Positions 24,177 to 32,712 of a stretch of DNA of 64,000 nt are shown in pieces. The notes below the pieces were generated by a model that was not told the DNA's origin, did not search any database, and saw only the letters and a program-made list of their open reading frames with translations. Both the position numbers and the translations under genes were made by a program. Within the stretch, counting starts at the first letter, position 1. Every line of letters begins with the position of its first letter. The DNA is from Massilia solisilvae (GTDB lineage: Bacteria > Pseudomonadota > Gammaproteobacteria > Burkholderiales > Burkholderiaceae_D): positions 1,302,001-1,366,000 of the forward strand of contig NZ_JANUGV010000001.1 of the NCBI RefSeq assembly GCF_024753215.1, read 5' to 3'.

Positions 24177-27002
24177 ATGTCCCTGGTGAAGATCACGCGT
24201 GAAAGCGGCCTGATGCGCAGGAAATTCCTCGTTGGCGCGGGCGTCACGGCGGGCGCCGGCGCATTGGCGCGGCACCTGCCGTTCCGGGTGATCGAGCCGG
24301 TCTCCGCCGCCGACCCGGCGCCGCCGCCGGCCAGCAGCAACACGGTCGTCAAGCACACCGTCTGCAGCCACTGCTCGGTCGGCTGTTCGGTTGAGGCGGT
24401 GGTCACCAACGGCGTCTGGGTGCGCCAGGACGCCGCCTTCGATTCGCCGATCAACATGGGCGCCCACTGCGCCAAGGGCGCCTCGGTGCGCGAGCACGCG
24501 TTCGGCGAAAAGCGCCTGCGCTATCCCATGAAGCTGGTCAATGGAAAGTACGAGCGCATCTCGTGGGACCAGGCCATCAACGAGATCGGCGACAAGCTCA
24601 TCGCCCTGCGCCAGCAGGCCGGCCCCGACGCGCTGATGGTCATCGGCAGCAGCAAGCACAACAACGAGCAATCGTATTTGCTGCGCAAATGGGTCTCGAT
24701 GTGGGGCTCGAACAATTGCGACCACCAGGCGCGCATCTGCCACTCCACCACGGTCGCCGGCGTGGCCCAGACCTTCGGCTACGGCGCGATGACCAACTCG
24801 TTCAACGACCTGCACTACAGCAAGGCGGTGATGTTCATCGGCTCCAACCCGGCCGAGGCGCACCCGATCTCGATGCTGCACTTCCTGCACGCCAAGGAGC
24901 TGGGCGCCAAGATGATCGTGGTCGACCCGCGCTTCACCCGCACCGCGCGCTTTGCCCACCACTACGTGCGCGTGCGTCCCGGCACCGACATCCCGCTGGT
25001 GTGGGGCATCCTGTGGCATATCTTTAACAACGGATGGGAAGACAAGGAATACATCGCCGCGCGCACCTGGGGCATGGAAGACGTGCGCAAGGAAGTGGCC
25101 AAGTGGACGCCGGACAAGGTCTCGGACGTGACCGGCGTGCCCGAGGCCACGGTGCGCATGGCGGCCGAGGTGCTGGCCAAGAACAAGCCATCGTCGGTGG
25201 TGTGGTGCATGGGCATCACCCAGCACCACATCGGCACCGCCAACGTGCGCGCGCTGTGCATCCTGCAGCTTGCGCTGGGCAACATCGGCGTGCAGGGTGG
25301 CGGCGCCAACATCTACCGCGGCCACGACAACGTGCAGGGCGCCACCGACGTCGGACCCAATGGCGAATCGCTGCCCGGCTACTACGGGCTGGCCGAAGGC
25401 TCATGGAAGCATTTCGCCAGCGCCTGGGGCGTGGACTACAACTGGCTGCTGTCGCGCTATGGCTCCAAGGAGCTGATGGAAAAGCCCGGCATCACCGTGT
25501 CGCGCTGGTTCGACGCGGTCAACGAGCAGAACCAGTACATCGACCAGCCGAGCAACCTGCGCGCCGTGTTCTACTGGGGCCACGCGCCCAACAGCCAGAC
25601 CCGCCTGCCGGACATGAAGGCGGCCATGCAAAAGCTCGACATGCTGGTGGTGATCGACCCCTATCCGAGCATGACGGCCTCGATGCACGGTCGCGAGAAC
25701 GGCGTGTACCTGTTGCCGGCGGCCTCGCAGTTCGAGACCCAGGGCTCGGTCACCGCGTCCAACCGCAGCATTCAGTGGCGCGAGCGCGTGATCCAGCCCA
25801 TCTTCGAATGCAAGACCGATCACGAGATCATGTATTTGTTCGCCAAAAAGTTCGGCTTTGCGGACGAACTGTGCAAGAACATCAAGGTGGTCAACAACGA
25901 GCCGGTCATCGAGGACATTCTGCGCGAGATTAACCGCTCGTGCTGGACCATCGGCTACACCGGATGCTCGCCGGAGCGCCTGAAGCTGCACATGGAGAAC
26001 AAGGCCACCTTCGACCCGACCACGCTGCGCGCCGAGTACGGGCCGTGCAAGGGCGACTACTACGGGCTGCCGTGGCCATGTTGGGGCACGCCCGAAATGA
26101 AGCACCCGGGCACGCCCATTTTGTACGACCTGCACAAGCCGGTGATGGAAGGCGGCATGCCGTTCCGCGCCAACTGGGGCGTGGAACACAACGGTTCCTC
26201 GCTGCTGGCGGCGGACGGATCGACCAACGCCGGGTCGCAGATCGACACCGGCTACCCCGAGTTCGACCATGTGTTCCTCAAAAAGCTCGGCTGGTGGCAG
26301 GAGCTTACGCGCCAGGAACAGGCACTGGCCGAGGGCAAGAACTGGAAGACCGACCTGTCGGGCGGCATCATCCGGGTGGTGATGTCGCACGGCTGCGCTC
26401 CCTATGGCAACGCCCGCGCCCGCTGCAACGTGTGGAACTTCCCCGACCCGGTGCCGGTGCACCGCGAGCCGCTGGTCACGCCGCGCCGCGACCTGGCCGC
26501 CAAATACCCGACCTACGACGACAAGGCCAATTTCTGGCGCCTGCCAACGCTCTACAAGTCGGTGCAGGACGTCGATTTCTCCAAGGACTACCCGCTGATC
26601 ATGACGTCCGGCCGCCTGGTCGAGTTCGAGGGCGGCGGCGAAGAGACCCGTTCCAATCCCTGGCTGGCCGAGCTGCAGCAGAACATGTTCGTCGAGCTCA
26701 ACCCCGACGACGCGGCCCAGATCAACGCCCGCCTCGGCGACTACGTGTGGGTCGAAACACCCACTGGCGCGCGCCTGAAGATGATGGCCATGGTGACCCA
26801 GCGCGTGCCCAGCGGCATCGTGTGGATGCCGTTCCACTTCGGCGGCTGGTGGATGGGCGACGACCTCGAGCGCCACTACCCGGATGGCGCGGCCCCGATC
26901 GTGCGCGGGGAGGCGACCAATACCGGCTGGACCTACGGCTACGACGCCGTGACGATGATGCAGGAAACCAAGGTGTCGCTGTGCCGCGTGGTACGCGCGT
27001 GA
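24177..27002 (+). CDS. fdhA: Periplasmic formate dehydrogenase molybdopterin subunit
   Basis: A 941-residue catalytic subunit that oxidises formate to CO2 with a molybdenum or tungsten bis-guanine-dinucleotide cofactor. The N-terminus has a Tat motif (Arg14-Arg15-Lys-Phe-Leu) and a signal about 35 residues long. CSHCSVGCSVEAVV binds one [4Fe-4S] cluster. The metal ligand is Cys188 in ARICHSTTVAG, where E. coli FdnG has selenocysteine, so this is a cysteine enzyme with no UGA readthrough. GAAGGAG is six bases before ATG 24177. It is followed by fdhB (25 bases) and fdhC; no fdhD is in the window. Confidence 0.94.
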   Translation: MSLVKITRESGLMRRKFLVGAGVTAGAGALARHLPFRVIEPVSAADPAPPPASSNTVVKHTVCSHCSVGCSVEAVVTNGVWVRQDAAFDSPINMGAHCAKGASVREHAFGEKRLRYPMKLVNGKYERISWDQAINEIGDKLIALRQQAGPDALMVIGSSKHNNEQSYLLRKWVSMWGSNNCDHQARICHSTTVAGVAQTFGYGAMTNSFNDLHYSKAVMFIGSNPAEAHPISMLHFLHAKELGAKMIVVDPRFTRTARFAHHYVRVRPGTDIPLVWGILWHIFNNGWEDKEYIAARTWGMEDVRKEVAKWTPDKVSDVTGVPEATVRMAAEVLAKNKPSSVVWCMGITQHHIGTANVRALCILQLALGNIGVQGGGANIYRGHDNVQGATDVGPNGESLPGYYGLAEGSWKHFASAWGVDYNWLLSRYGSKELMEKPGITVSRWFDAVNEQNQYIDQPSNLRAVFYWGHAPNSQTRLPDMKAAMQKLDMLVVIDPYPSMTASMHGRENGVYLLPAASQFETQGSVTASNRSIQWRERVIQPIFECKTDHEIMYLFAKKFGFADELCKNIKVVNNEPVIEDILREINRSCWTIGYTGCSPERLKLHMENKATFDPTTLRAEYGPCKGDYYGLPWPCWGTPEMKHPGTPILYDLHKPVMEGGMPFRANWGVEHNGSSLLAADGSTNAGSQIDTGYPEFDHVFLKKLGWWQELTRQEQALAEGKNWKTDLSGGIIRVVMSHGCAPYGNARARCNVWNFPDPVPVHREPLVTPRRDLAAKYPTYDDKANFWRLPTLYKSVQDVDFSKDYPLIMTSGRLVEFEGGGEETRSNPWLAELQQNMFVELNPDDAAQINARLGDYVWVETPTGARLKMMAMVTQRVPSGIVWMPFHFGGWWMGDDLERHYPDGAAPIVRGEATNTGWTYGYDAVTMMQETKVSLCRVVRA

Positions 27003-27027
27003 CGGCCGACAGGACAGGGGAGACGAC

Positions 27028-27711
27028 ATGGCTGCCAGGATGAAGTTCATTTGCGACACGGAGCGCTGCATCGACTGCAACGGCTGCGTGACCGCCTGCA
27101 AGAATGAGCACGAACTCGCATGGGGTATCAACCGTCGCCGCGTGGTGACGATCAACGACGGCGTGCCCGGCGAGCGCTCGATCTCGATGGCCTGCATGCA
27201 CTGCACCGACGCGCCGTGCCTCGCGGTATGCCCGGTCGAATGCATCTACCATACCGAGGACGGCATCGTTTTGCACAGCAAGGACCAGTGCATCGGCTGC
27301 GGCTACTGCTATTACGCGTGCCCGTTCGGCGCGCCGCAGTTCCCCGGCACGGGCCTGTTCAACCACCGCGGCAAGATGGACAAGTGCACCTTCTGCGCCG
27401 GCGGCCCGGAGCCGGATACGTCCGAGGCCGAGTTCAAGAAATACGGCCGCAACCGCATCGCCGAGGGCAAGCTGCCGCTCTGCGCCGAGATGTGCGGCAC
27501 CAAGGCCTTGCTGGGCGGGGACGCCGGCATCATCGCCGACATCTACCGCCAGCGCGTCGAAACGCGCGGCTATGGCCCCGAGCTGTGGGGCTGGAAAATC
27601 GCCTACGGCAAGCCGAAGGGCGGCGGCGAGATCAAAACCAAGGGCGATGGCCCGCGCGAGAACCAGAACCTGAACGACTCGCAGAACGACGTCGGGAGGT
27701 TCCCGACATGA
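27028..27711 (+). CDS. fdhB: Formate dehydrogenase iron-sulfur (beta) subunit
   Basis: A 227-residue four-cluster ferredoxin subunit that passes electrons from FdhA to the cytochrome b. Cysteine groups CIDCNGCVTACKN, CMHCTDAPCLAVCPVEC, CIGCGYCYYACPFG and the split CTFC ... CAEMC are in the expected order. Unlike E. coli FdnH there is no C-terminal transmembrane helix; the end is a charged, glycine-rich tail (GGGEIKTKGDGPREN). It therefore belongs to the shorter FDH3-type beta subunits. It overlaps the next gene in an ATGA. Confidence 0.92.
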   Translation: MAARMKFICDTERCIDCNGCVTACKNEHELAWGINRRRVVTINDGVPGERSISMACMHCTDAPCLAVCPVECIYHTEDGIVLHSKDQCIGCGYCYYACPFGAPQFPGTGLFNHRGKMDKCTFCAGGPEPDTSEAEFKKYGRNRIAEGKLPLCAEMCGTKALLGGDAGIIADIYRQRVETRGYGPELWGWKIAYGKPKGGGEIKTKGDGPRENQNLNDSQNDVGRFPT

Positions 27712-27926
27712 CCCTCGTCCGACTCGCTTTGGCGCTGCTGCTGCCGGCGGTACTGTCCGGCTGCCTCGAGGTCAAGCAGCATCCGGCGTGGAAAAACGGC
27801 CAGTACGCCGGCAAGCACGACGACCGTCAGTTCCAGCGCCTGTTCCACAACGACAAGCTGGCGTGGTTCGCCGCGATCTCGAACCGCAACAGCAAGCAGA
27901 ACGAATACAACCGGGCCAACCCCTAG
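27708..27926 (+). CDS. Small lipoprotein of the formate dehydrogenase operon, uncharacterised
   Basis: A 72-residue protein with a lipoprotein signal (LLLPAVLSGC, lipid-bearing Cys19) and a mature part rich in Lys, Gln, Asn and Trp (KQHPAWKNGQYAGKHDDRQF and a FHNDKLAWFAAISNRN stretch). I do not recognise a family. Start and stop are tight against its neighbours: ATGA overlap with fdhB, 12 bases to fdhC. Because it sits between the beta and gamma subunits, a small periplasmic-face accessory subunit of the enzyme is a reasonable guess. Confidence 0.75.
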   Translation: MTLVRLALALLLPAVLSGCLEVKQHPAWKNGQYAGKHDDRQFQRLFHNDKLAWFAAISNRNSKQNEYNRANP

Positions 27927-27938
27927 CAGGAGGCTGAC

Positions 27939-29018
27939 ATGCGAGCTACCAACTTTGCCGTGCGCGCGCTGCTGGCCCTGGTGCTGGCCCTGCTGCTGCC
28001 GGCCGCCTGGGCCGGCGTGCCCAACAACCGCGCGCAGCCGGCCTATGCCGAGGAGCAGACCATCATGCAGGCCGAGCAGGGCTCGCGCGCGCCAGAGCCC
28101 GGGCTGGCGTCGGGCGAGTCGGGGCGGGTGCACATCGACCGCCACTTCCTAGGCCAATACGGCGCCACCGAGGGCGACGTCATCCTCCAGCGCGGCGGCA
28201 ACACCTGGCGCGTGCTGCGCAACGGCCCCATCGGCACCACCGCCGGCACCCTGTTCGTGCTGGCCCTGGTCGGCATCGGCCTGTTCTACCTGGCCGTGGG
28301 CACGGCGCGCCAGCAGCATCCCGATTCCGGGCGCAAGATCGTGCGCTTTTCCAACTGGGACCGGCTGGTGCACTGGGCCACCGCGATCAGCTTCCTGCTG
28401 CTCGCCTTTACCGGGCTTATCATCCTGTTCGGCAAGGTCGTGCTCCGGCCGTGGATGGGCGCGCAGGTATTCTCGGCGCTGGCCTATTTGTCCAAGTACG
28501 TGCACAACTTCTTTGGCCCGCTGTTCATCCTGTGCTCGCTGGTGATGTTCTTCACCTTCCTGCGGCGCAATTTCTTCAACCGCTTGGACTGGCAGTGGTT
28601 TCGGGAGGGCGGCGGCATCGTTTCGCACAAGCATGTGCGTGCAGGCTTCTTCAACGCCGGCGAAAAGGCATGGTTCTGGCTCGGCATTACCTTGCTGGGG
28701 CTGGTGATGTCGATCACCGGGCTCATCCTCGATTTCACCAACATGGGCCAGACCCGCTACATCCTGCAGGTGGCCAACTACTTCCACATCGGTGGCGCCA
28801 CGCTGTACATCATCGCTGCCATGGGCCACATCTACATCGGCACGATCGGCACCGAGGGCGCCTACCACGCCATGCGCTACGGCACCGTGGACGAGGAATG
28901 GGCGCGCCAGCACCACGAGGCCTGGTACGACCAGGTCAAGGCGGGTGGCGCGCCGCCGGTACCGCCGGACGGCGGCCGCATGCCCCCACCGTCCACGCGG
29001 CCGGGAGCGGCGACATGA
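27939..29018 (+). CDS. fdhC: Formate dehydrogenase cytochrome b (gamma) subunit
   Basis: A 359-residue membrane cytochrome b that hands formate electrons to quinone. An N-terminal signal (ALVLALLLPAAWAGV) is followed by a ~90-residue periplasmic part, a first helix (GTLFVLALVGIGLFYLAVG), then the four-helix cytochrome b core beginning FSNWDRLVHWATAISFLLLA with heme histidines and ending YFHIGGATLYIIAAMGHIY. The extra N-terminal domain and helix are typical of FDH3 gamma subunits. AGGAGG lies upstream of the ATG. The stop overlaps the next ATG. Confidence 0.92.
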   Translation: MRATNFAVRALLALVLALLLPAAWAGVPNNRAQPAYAEEQTIMQAEQGSRAPEPGLASGESGRVHIDRHFLGQYGATEGDVILQRGGNTWRVLRNGPIGTTAGTLFVLALVGIGLFYLAVGTARQQHPDSGRKIVRFSNWDRLVHWATAISFLLLAFTGLIILFGKVVLRPWMGAQVFSALAYLSKYVHNFFGPLFILCSLVMFFTFLRRNFFNRLDWQWFREGGGIVSHKHVRAGFFNAGEKAWFWLGITLLGLVMSITGLILDFTNMGQTRYILQVANYFHIGGATLYIIAAMGHIYIGTIGTEGAYHAMRYGTVDEEWARQHHEAWYDQVKAGGAPPVPPDGGRMPPPSTRPGAAT

Positions 29019-29494
29019 GGGCCGCGATGAGAGTCTTTCCATGGGTATGCAACGCTGCCGCCTGCGTGCTGTTGCTGGCGACGGCGGGCTGCAACCGTGA
29101 CCACGCGGACGCGGCCGCCGGCGTGCGCCAGACCAAATTCCCCGGCGAGGTGACCGCCGGTGGCGGCACCAGCGGCCAGGTCCTGGCGCGCAACGCCAAA
29201 CCGACGACCGACGCCACTTACGCCGGCGGCACGCCAGGCATTGCCGGCGGCGCCGGGGGCACCTCCGGCGGCGCGGCCACGTCCGGCACGGTCCAGGAAT
29301 CCGGCCAGGGGCCCAGCCAGGGCACGTCCCAGCCGGCCTCGGTGGGGCGGCCCGGCACCAGCCTGCCGCCCGGGGACATGGGCAAGCCGGCCACGCCGGC
29401 CCCGGAAGCGACCATGGGCGGCGCGGCCACCCACCGCGACACGCAGCAGGGCGCCGCCCCCGGCCAACTGGGCAGCGGAGGAGGCAAGCAATGA
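29015..29494 (+). CDS. Glycine/proline-rich putative lipoprotein, unknown
   Basis: A 159-residue protein with a lipoprotein-type signal (CVLLLATAGC, Cys26) and a low-complexity mature part rich in Gly, Ala, Thr, Ser and Pro, with repeated GG-T-x-GG/SGG patterns. No domain recognised. The ATG overlaps the fdhC stop and its own stop overlaps the next ATG (ATGA at both ends), so it is translated as part of the operon even though the composition alone would look non-coding. Disordered periplasmic spacer or carrier are possible; function unknown. Confidence 0.65.
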   Translation: MRAAMRVFPWVCNAAACVLLLATAGCNRDHADAAAGVRQTKFPGEVTAGGGTSGQVLARNAKPTTDATYAGGTPGIAGGAGGTSGGAATSGTVQESGQGPSQGTSQPASVGRPGTSLPPGDMGKPATPAPEATMGGAATHRDTQQGAAPGQLGSGGGKQ

Positions 29495-29886
29495 AAATCA
29501 CATCACTGGCGTTCACGCTGGCGTTGCTGGCACTGGGCAGCGTAGCCAATGCGGCGCTGCCGCCGCCCAGCCCGGCGCAGGCGCAGGCCGCCGCCGCCAA
29601 AAAGGCGGCCGCCGACGCGCAGGCGCAAAAGGACAAAGAGGCCCTGATGGCGTCGATGGATGCAATCGCTGGCCGTTGGCGGTCGCGCGCCGCCGGCCAG
29701 GGCTGGCACACCAACCCGTCGGTTGCGATCGCGGCGCCGGCGACGGCTGCCAGCGCGCCGGCGACCGGCGCGGCACCGGCCAGCCAGCCCGGCGGCAAGC
29801 CTGGCCCGGCCACGGCGGCCGTGCCCATTCGCAGCGAAAAACTGGGGACGGCGCCGCCGAGCGCCGACGTCAAGAAAAAACCGTAA
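29491..29886 (+). CDS. Exported Ala-rich protein of the formate dehydrogenase operon, unknown
   Basis: A 131-residue protein with a Sec signal peptide (MKITSLAFTLALLALGSVANA). A short helical, heptad-like Ala/Lys/Gln segment (about 28-60, with KKAAADAQAQKDKEALMAS) precedes a Pro/Ala-rich disordered tail. A small central motif AIAGRWRSRAAGQGWHTNPS is the only ordered-looking part. No family recognised. It is coupled to the previous gene by ATGA and followed by DUF3305 after 28 bases. Confidence 0.65.
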   Translation: MKITSLAFTLALLALGSVANAALPPPSPAQAQAAAAKKAAADAQAQKDKEALMASMDAIAGRWRSRAAGQGWHTNPSVAIAAPATAASAPATGAAPASQPGGKPGPATAAVPIRSEKLGTAPPSADVKKKP

Positions 29887-29914
29887 TCACCACGCACGCC
29901 TGGAGAGACCGATC

Positions 29915-30355
29915 GTGAAGATGGCAAGCATGCCGATCGCCGTGCTGATGCAGCGGCGCGCCCCCAGCCACCGCTGGGCCGACGACGCCTGGGCGGCTGT
30001 CGGCGTCGTTCCCGACCGCGGCAGCCTGCCGCCGCTGTACGTGCTCAGCGAAAGCCCGCAGCGTGACTACTACCTGGTGTCCGGGCTCGAACTGGAGCTC
30101 TACACCGACGACAACGACGGCTACTACGAAAACGCGGTCGCGCCCGAATCGAAGATCTTCGTGTTGTGGCGCATGCAGGGCGGGCGCGCGATTCCGGTGC
30201 GCGCATCGGTCAGCTATGCGGAGGGCACGCGCATGTTCGACTCCGGCGAAAGCGCCGACGGCGTCGCCATGCCGGCCGAGATTCACGCCTGGCTGTCGGC
30301 CTACCTCAACGAGCACTACCGGCCCCGTCCGCGCCGTGGCCGCGAACACGGATAA
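29915..30355 (+). CDS. DUF3305 domain-containing protein
   Basis: A 146-residue cytosolic protein of the DUF3305 family (PIAVLMQRRAPSHRWADDAW, YYLVSGLELELYTDDNDGYY, PESKIFVLWRM). DUF3305 and DUF3306 genes travel together in formate dehydrogenase operons; their biochemical role is not established and assembly is the usual inference. I chose GTG 29915 because GGAGAGA is six bases upstream; ATG 29921 is possible. It shares the strand and close spacing with DUF3306 (10 bases). Confidence 0.85.
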   Translation: MKMASMPIAVLMQRRAPSHRWADDAWAAVGVVPDRGSLPPLYVLSESPQRDYYLVSGLELELYTDDNDGYYENAVAPESKIFVLWRMQGGRAIPVRASVSYAEGTRMFDSGESADGVAMPAEIHAWLSAYLNEHYRPRPRRGREHG

Positions 30356-30365
30356 GGCGAGCGCC

Positions 30366-30923
30366 ATGAGCAAGGAAGGCTTCCTGCGCCGCTGGTCGCG
30401 GCTCAAGTCGCACGGCGCGCCGGCCGAAGCGGACAGCGCCGGCCACGCCCCGTGTGCGCCGGGCGGCCAGGCCGGCGCATCGCGGCAAAGCGCCGACGAC
30501 GCGGCCGCGTTCGACCTGCCGCCCGTGGCCCAGCGCGACCCGCACCCGCCCGTGGTCCCGCGCGCGCCCGAAGCGGCCCCGCCGCCGCGCCTGCCGACGC
30601 TCGACGACGTGGCACTGCTCGGGCCCGATTCCGACTTCTCCATCTTCATGACGCAGGGCGTGGACAAGACCGTGCAGCGCCTCGCGATGAAAAAGCTGTT
30701 CTCCGACCCGCACTTCAGCATCATGGACGGCCTGGACGTGTACATCGACGACTACACCAAGTCCGCTCCGGTCTCGCCTGGCATGCTCGCCTCGCTCGAG
30801 CATGCCAGGAGCCTGTTCGCCCGCTTCGCCAGCGACGATGCCAGCCCCGGCCAGGGCGAGCCGGGCGCCGGACCACAGGGCGGGCAAGGCGGCCCCAATC
30901 CACCAGAACAAGACGACGCATGA
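30366..30923 (+). CDS. DUF3306 domain-containing protein
   Basis: A 185-residue protein starting EGFLRRWSRLKS, the amphipathic DUF3306 opening. A Pro/Ala linker (about 40-80) leads to the conserved block LPTLDDVALLGPDSDFSIFM, then KLFSDPHFSIMDGLDVYIDD. Function unknown; linked to formate dehydrogenase by gene context. The stop overlaps the ATG of the ferredoxin gene (ATGA), so the two proteins are probably made in similar amounts. Confidence 0.85.
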   Translation: MSKEGFLRRWSRLKSHGAPAEADSAGHAPCAPGGQAGASRQSADDAAAFDLPPVAQRDPHPPVVPRAPEAAPPPRLPTLDDVALLGPDSDFSIFMTQGVDKTVQRLAMKKLFSDPHFSIMDGLDVYIDDYTKSAPVSPGMLASLEHARSLFARFASDDASPGQGEPGAGPQGGQGGPNPPEQDDA

Positions 30924-32599
30924 ACATACGATTGATGGAGCCTTTCCCGGCCGACCCCGCACAGGAGCAGCGCGACCTGCTGGCGCGTGCCGCCGCGCTG
31001 GCCGCAATGTCCGCACTGCCCGAGCCGGACGAGGTGCCCAGCGTGACCTACCGCTCCGCCGGACGGGTGCTCGTGGTCGGCAACGCCGCGCACGCCCTGC
31101 TTCACGCCGACCGGCTGGCGCAGTCGCTGCCGGTAACGCTGCTGCTGACCGACGCCGAGGCAGGCGGGCTGCCCGCGCGCGCCTACCCGGTCTTTGCGCC
31201 GCGTGCGGTGGCGGTGGCCGGCTGGCTGGGCGCGTTCGAGGCGCGCTGGCAAGCCGCCGGCCAGGCGTCTCAGCAGGGCAGCTTTGACCTGGTGCTCGAC
31301 CTGTCGGCCAGCCCCCTGATCGCCACCCACCAGCACCCGCACGGCTACTACGCGCCGGGCCAAAGCGAGGACGCGCGCCGCGCCGCGGTGGACGAGCTGC
31401 TGGACATGGTGGGCGAATTCGAAAAGCCGAAGTACTTCATTTACAAGGAGCGCCTGTGCGCGCATAGCCGCAACCAGCGCAACGGTTGCAGCGCCTGCAT
31501 CGACATCTGCTCGGCGGGCGCGATCGCACCGGCGGGCGAGCGCATCCGGGTCAACCCCTACCTGTGCGCCGGCTGCGGCGCGTGCACCACGGTGTGCCCG
31601 ACGGGCGCGCTGGCCTATGCCTACCCGGGCGCGAGCTACACCGGCACGCGCCTGAAGGCCGCGCTGCGCGCCTTTGCCGAGGCAGGCGGGCGCGATCCCG
31701 TCGTGCTGCTGCACAGCCAGGCCGATGGCGCCGCGCTGCTCGCCAGCCACGCCGGCGCGGGCCATGCCTTGCCCGGCCGCATGATCCCGCTTGCGCTGCA
31801 CCATGTGGCCTCGACCGGCATCGACGTCTGGCTGTCGGCGATAGCCTACGGCGCTGCCGGCGTCACTGTATTGCTGACCGGCGCCGAAGCACCGCAATAC
31901 GCGGCCGCGCTCGACCAGCAGATGGCCCTTGCCCAGGCAGTGCTCGACGGCCTGGGCTATGCCGGACCGCATGTGCACCTGGCGCGCGTCGCCGCGCCGG
32001 ACGAACTGGAAACCGCGCTGCGCCACGCCCCGCGCGGCGCCGTGCCGCCCGAGCCGGCCACCTTCCACCTGGCGCTGGATAAGCGCAACTCGCTCGACTA
32101 CGCGCTCGAGCACCTGCTACGCCACGCGCCCGTGCCCGCCACGGAGATCCCGCTGCCGGCGGCCAGCCCGTTCGGCGCGCTGCAGGTCAAGCGCGACGCC
32201 TGCAGCCTGTGCATGGCCTGCGTCGGCGCCTGTCCTTCCGGGGCACTGCAGGACGGCCAGGCGCTGCCCCAGTTGCGCTTCATCGAGAAGAACTGCGTCC
32301 AGTGCGGCCTGTGCGCCGACACCTGTCCCGAAAACGCCATCACGCTCGTGCCGCGGCTGTCGTTTGCCGAGACCCGCAACCAACCCGTCGTGCTGAACGA
32401 GACGGAGCCCTTTAACTGCATCCGCTGCGGCCAGCCATTCGGCACCCTGCAGATGATCGAGAACATGCTCACCCGCCTGTCGTCCCACCCGGCCTTCGCC
32501 GATCACCTCGACCGCATCCGCATGTGCGGCGATTGCCGCGTGCGCGACATGATGCAGCCGGGCGGCGAACTGACGGTCCAGTTGCGCCGGCCCGTGTAA
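30920..32599 (+). CDS. Multi-cluster 4Fe-4S ferredoxin-type protein of the FDH operon
   Basis: A 559-residue cytosolic iron-sulfur protein. Residues about 175-230 carry two clusters (CSACIDICSAGAI, CAGCGACTTVCPTGAL) and about 425-480 carry two more (CSLCMACVGACPSGAL, CVQCGLCADTCPENAI), with CIRCGQPF and CGDCRVRDM near the end. The N-terminal ~150 residues look nucleotide-binding (GRVLVVGNAAHALLHADRLA), and the middle ~200 residues contain no obvious cofactor motif. There is no signal peptide, so it does not sit with the periplasmic enzyme; electron supply for cofactor or enzyme maturation is inferred. Last gene of the operon. Confidence 0.85.
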   Translation: MNIRLMEPFPADPAQEQRDLLARAAALAAMSALPEPDEVPSVTYRSAGRVLVVGNAAHALLHADRLAQSLPVTLLLTDAEAGGLPARAYPVFAPRAVAVAGWLGAFEARWQAAGQASQQGSFDLVLDLSASPLIATHQHPHGYYAPGQSEDARRAAVDELLDMVGEFEKPKYFIYKERLCAHSRNQRNGCSACIDICSAGAIAPAGERIRVNPYLCAGCGACTTVCPTGALAYAYPGASYTGTRLKAALRAFAEAGGRDPVVLLHSQADGAALLASHAGAGHALPGRMIPLALHHVASTGIDVWLSAIAYGAAGVTVLLTGAEAPQYAAALDQQMALAQAVLDGLGYAGPHVHLARVAAPDELETALRHAPRGAVPPEPATFHLALDKRNSLDYALEHLLRHAPVPATEIPLPAASPFGALQVKRDACSLCMACVGACPSGALQDGQALPQLRFIEKNCVQCGLCADTCPENAITLVPRLSFAETRNQPVVLNETEPFNCIRCGQPFGTLQMIENMLTRLSSHPAFADHLDRIRMCGDCRVRDMMQPGGELTVQLRRPV

Positions 32600-32639
32600 G
32601 CTTGCCGTAAGCGAGCATCGCCACGATGGGACGGCACAA

Positions 32640-32655
32640 TGTACGATAGCGTACA
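32640..32655. promoter_or_regulatory. Palindromic operator candidate upstream of the CoA ligase
   Basis: TGTACGATAGCGTACA is an inverted repeat (6 + 4 + 6) centred 65 bases before the ligase ATG. TACGAT inside it could be a -10 hexamer, which would let a bound repressor block the promoter. No regulator gene is adjacent. Confidence 0.45.
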
Positions 32656-32712
32656 CAGCGGGACGGCATGCCGTCGTACCCGCCAAGAATAATGAGCGCA
32701 CAGGAGACCCAC

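Noticed and set aside
30452..30919. Longer start of the ferredoxin gene reading through DUF3306
   Set aside because: The region is the DUF3306 gene in another frame; ATG 30920 gives a perfect ATGA overlap and a normal N-terminus.
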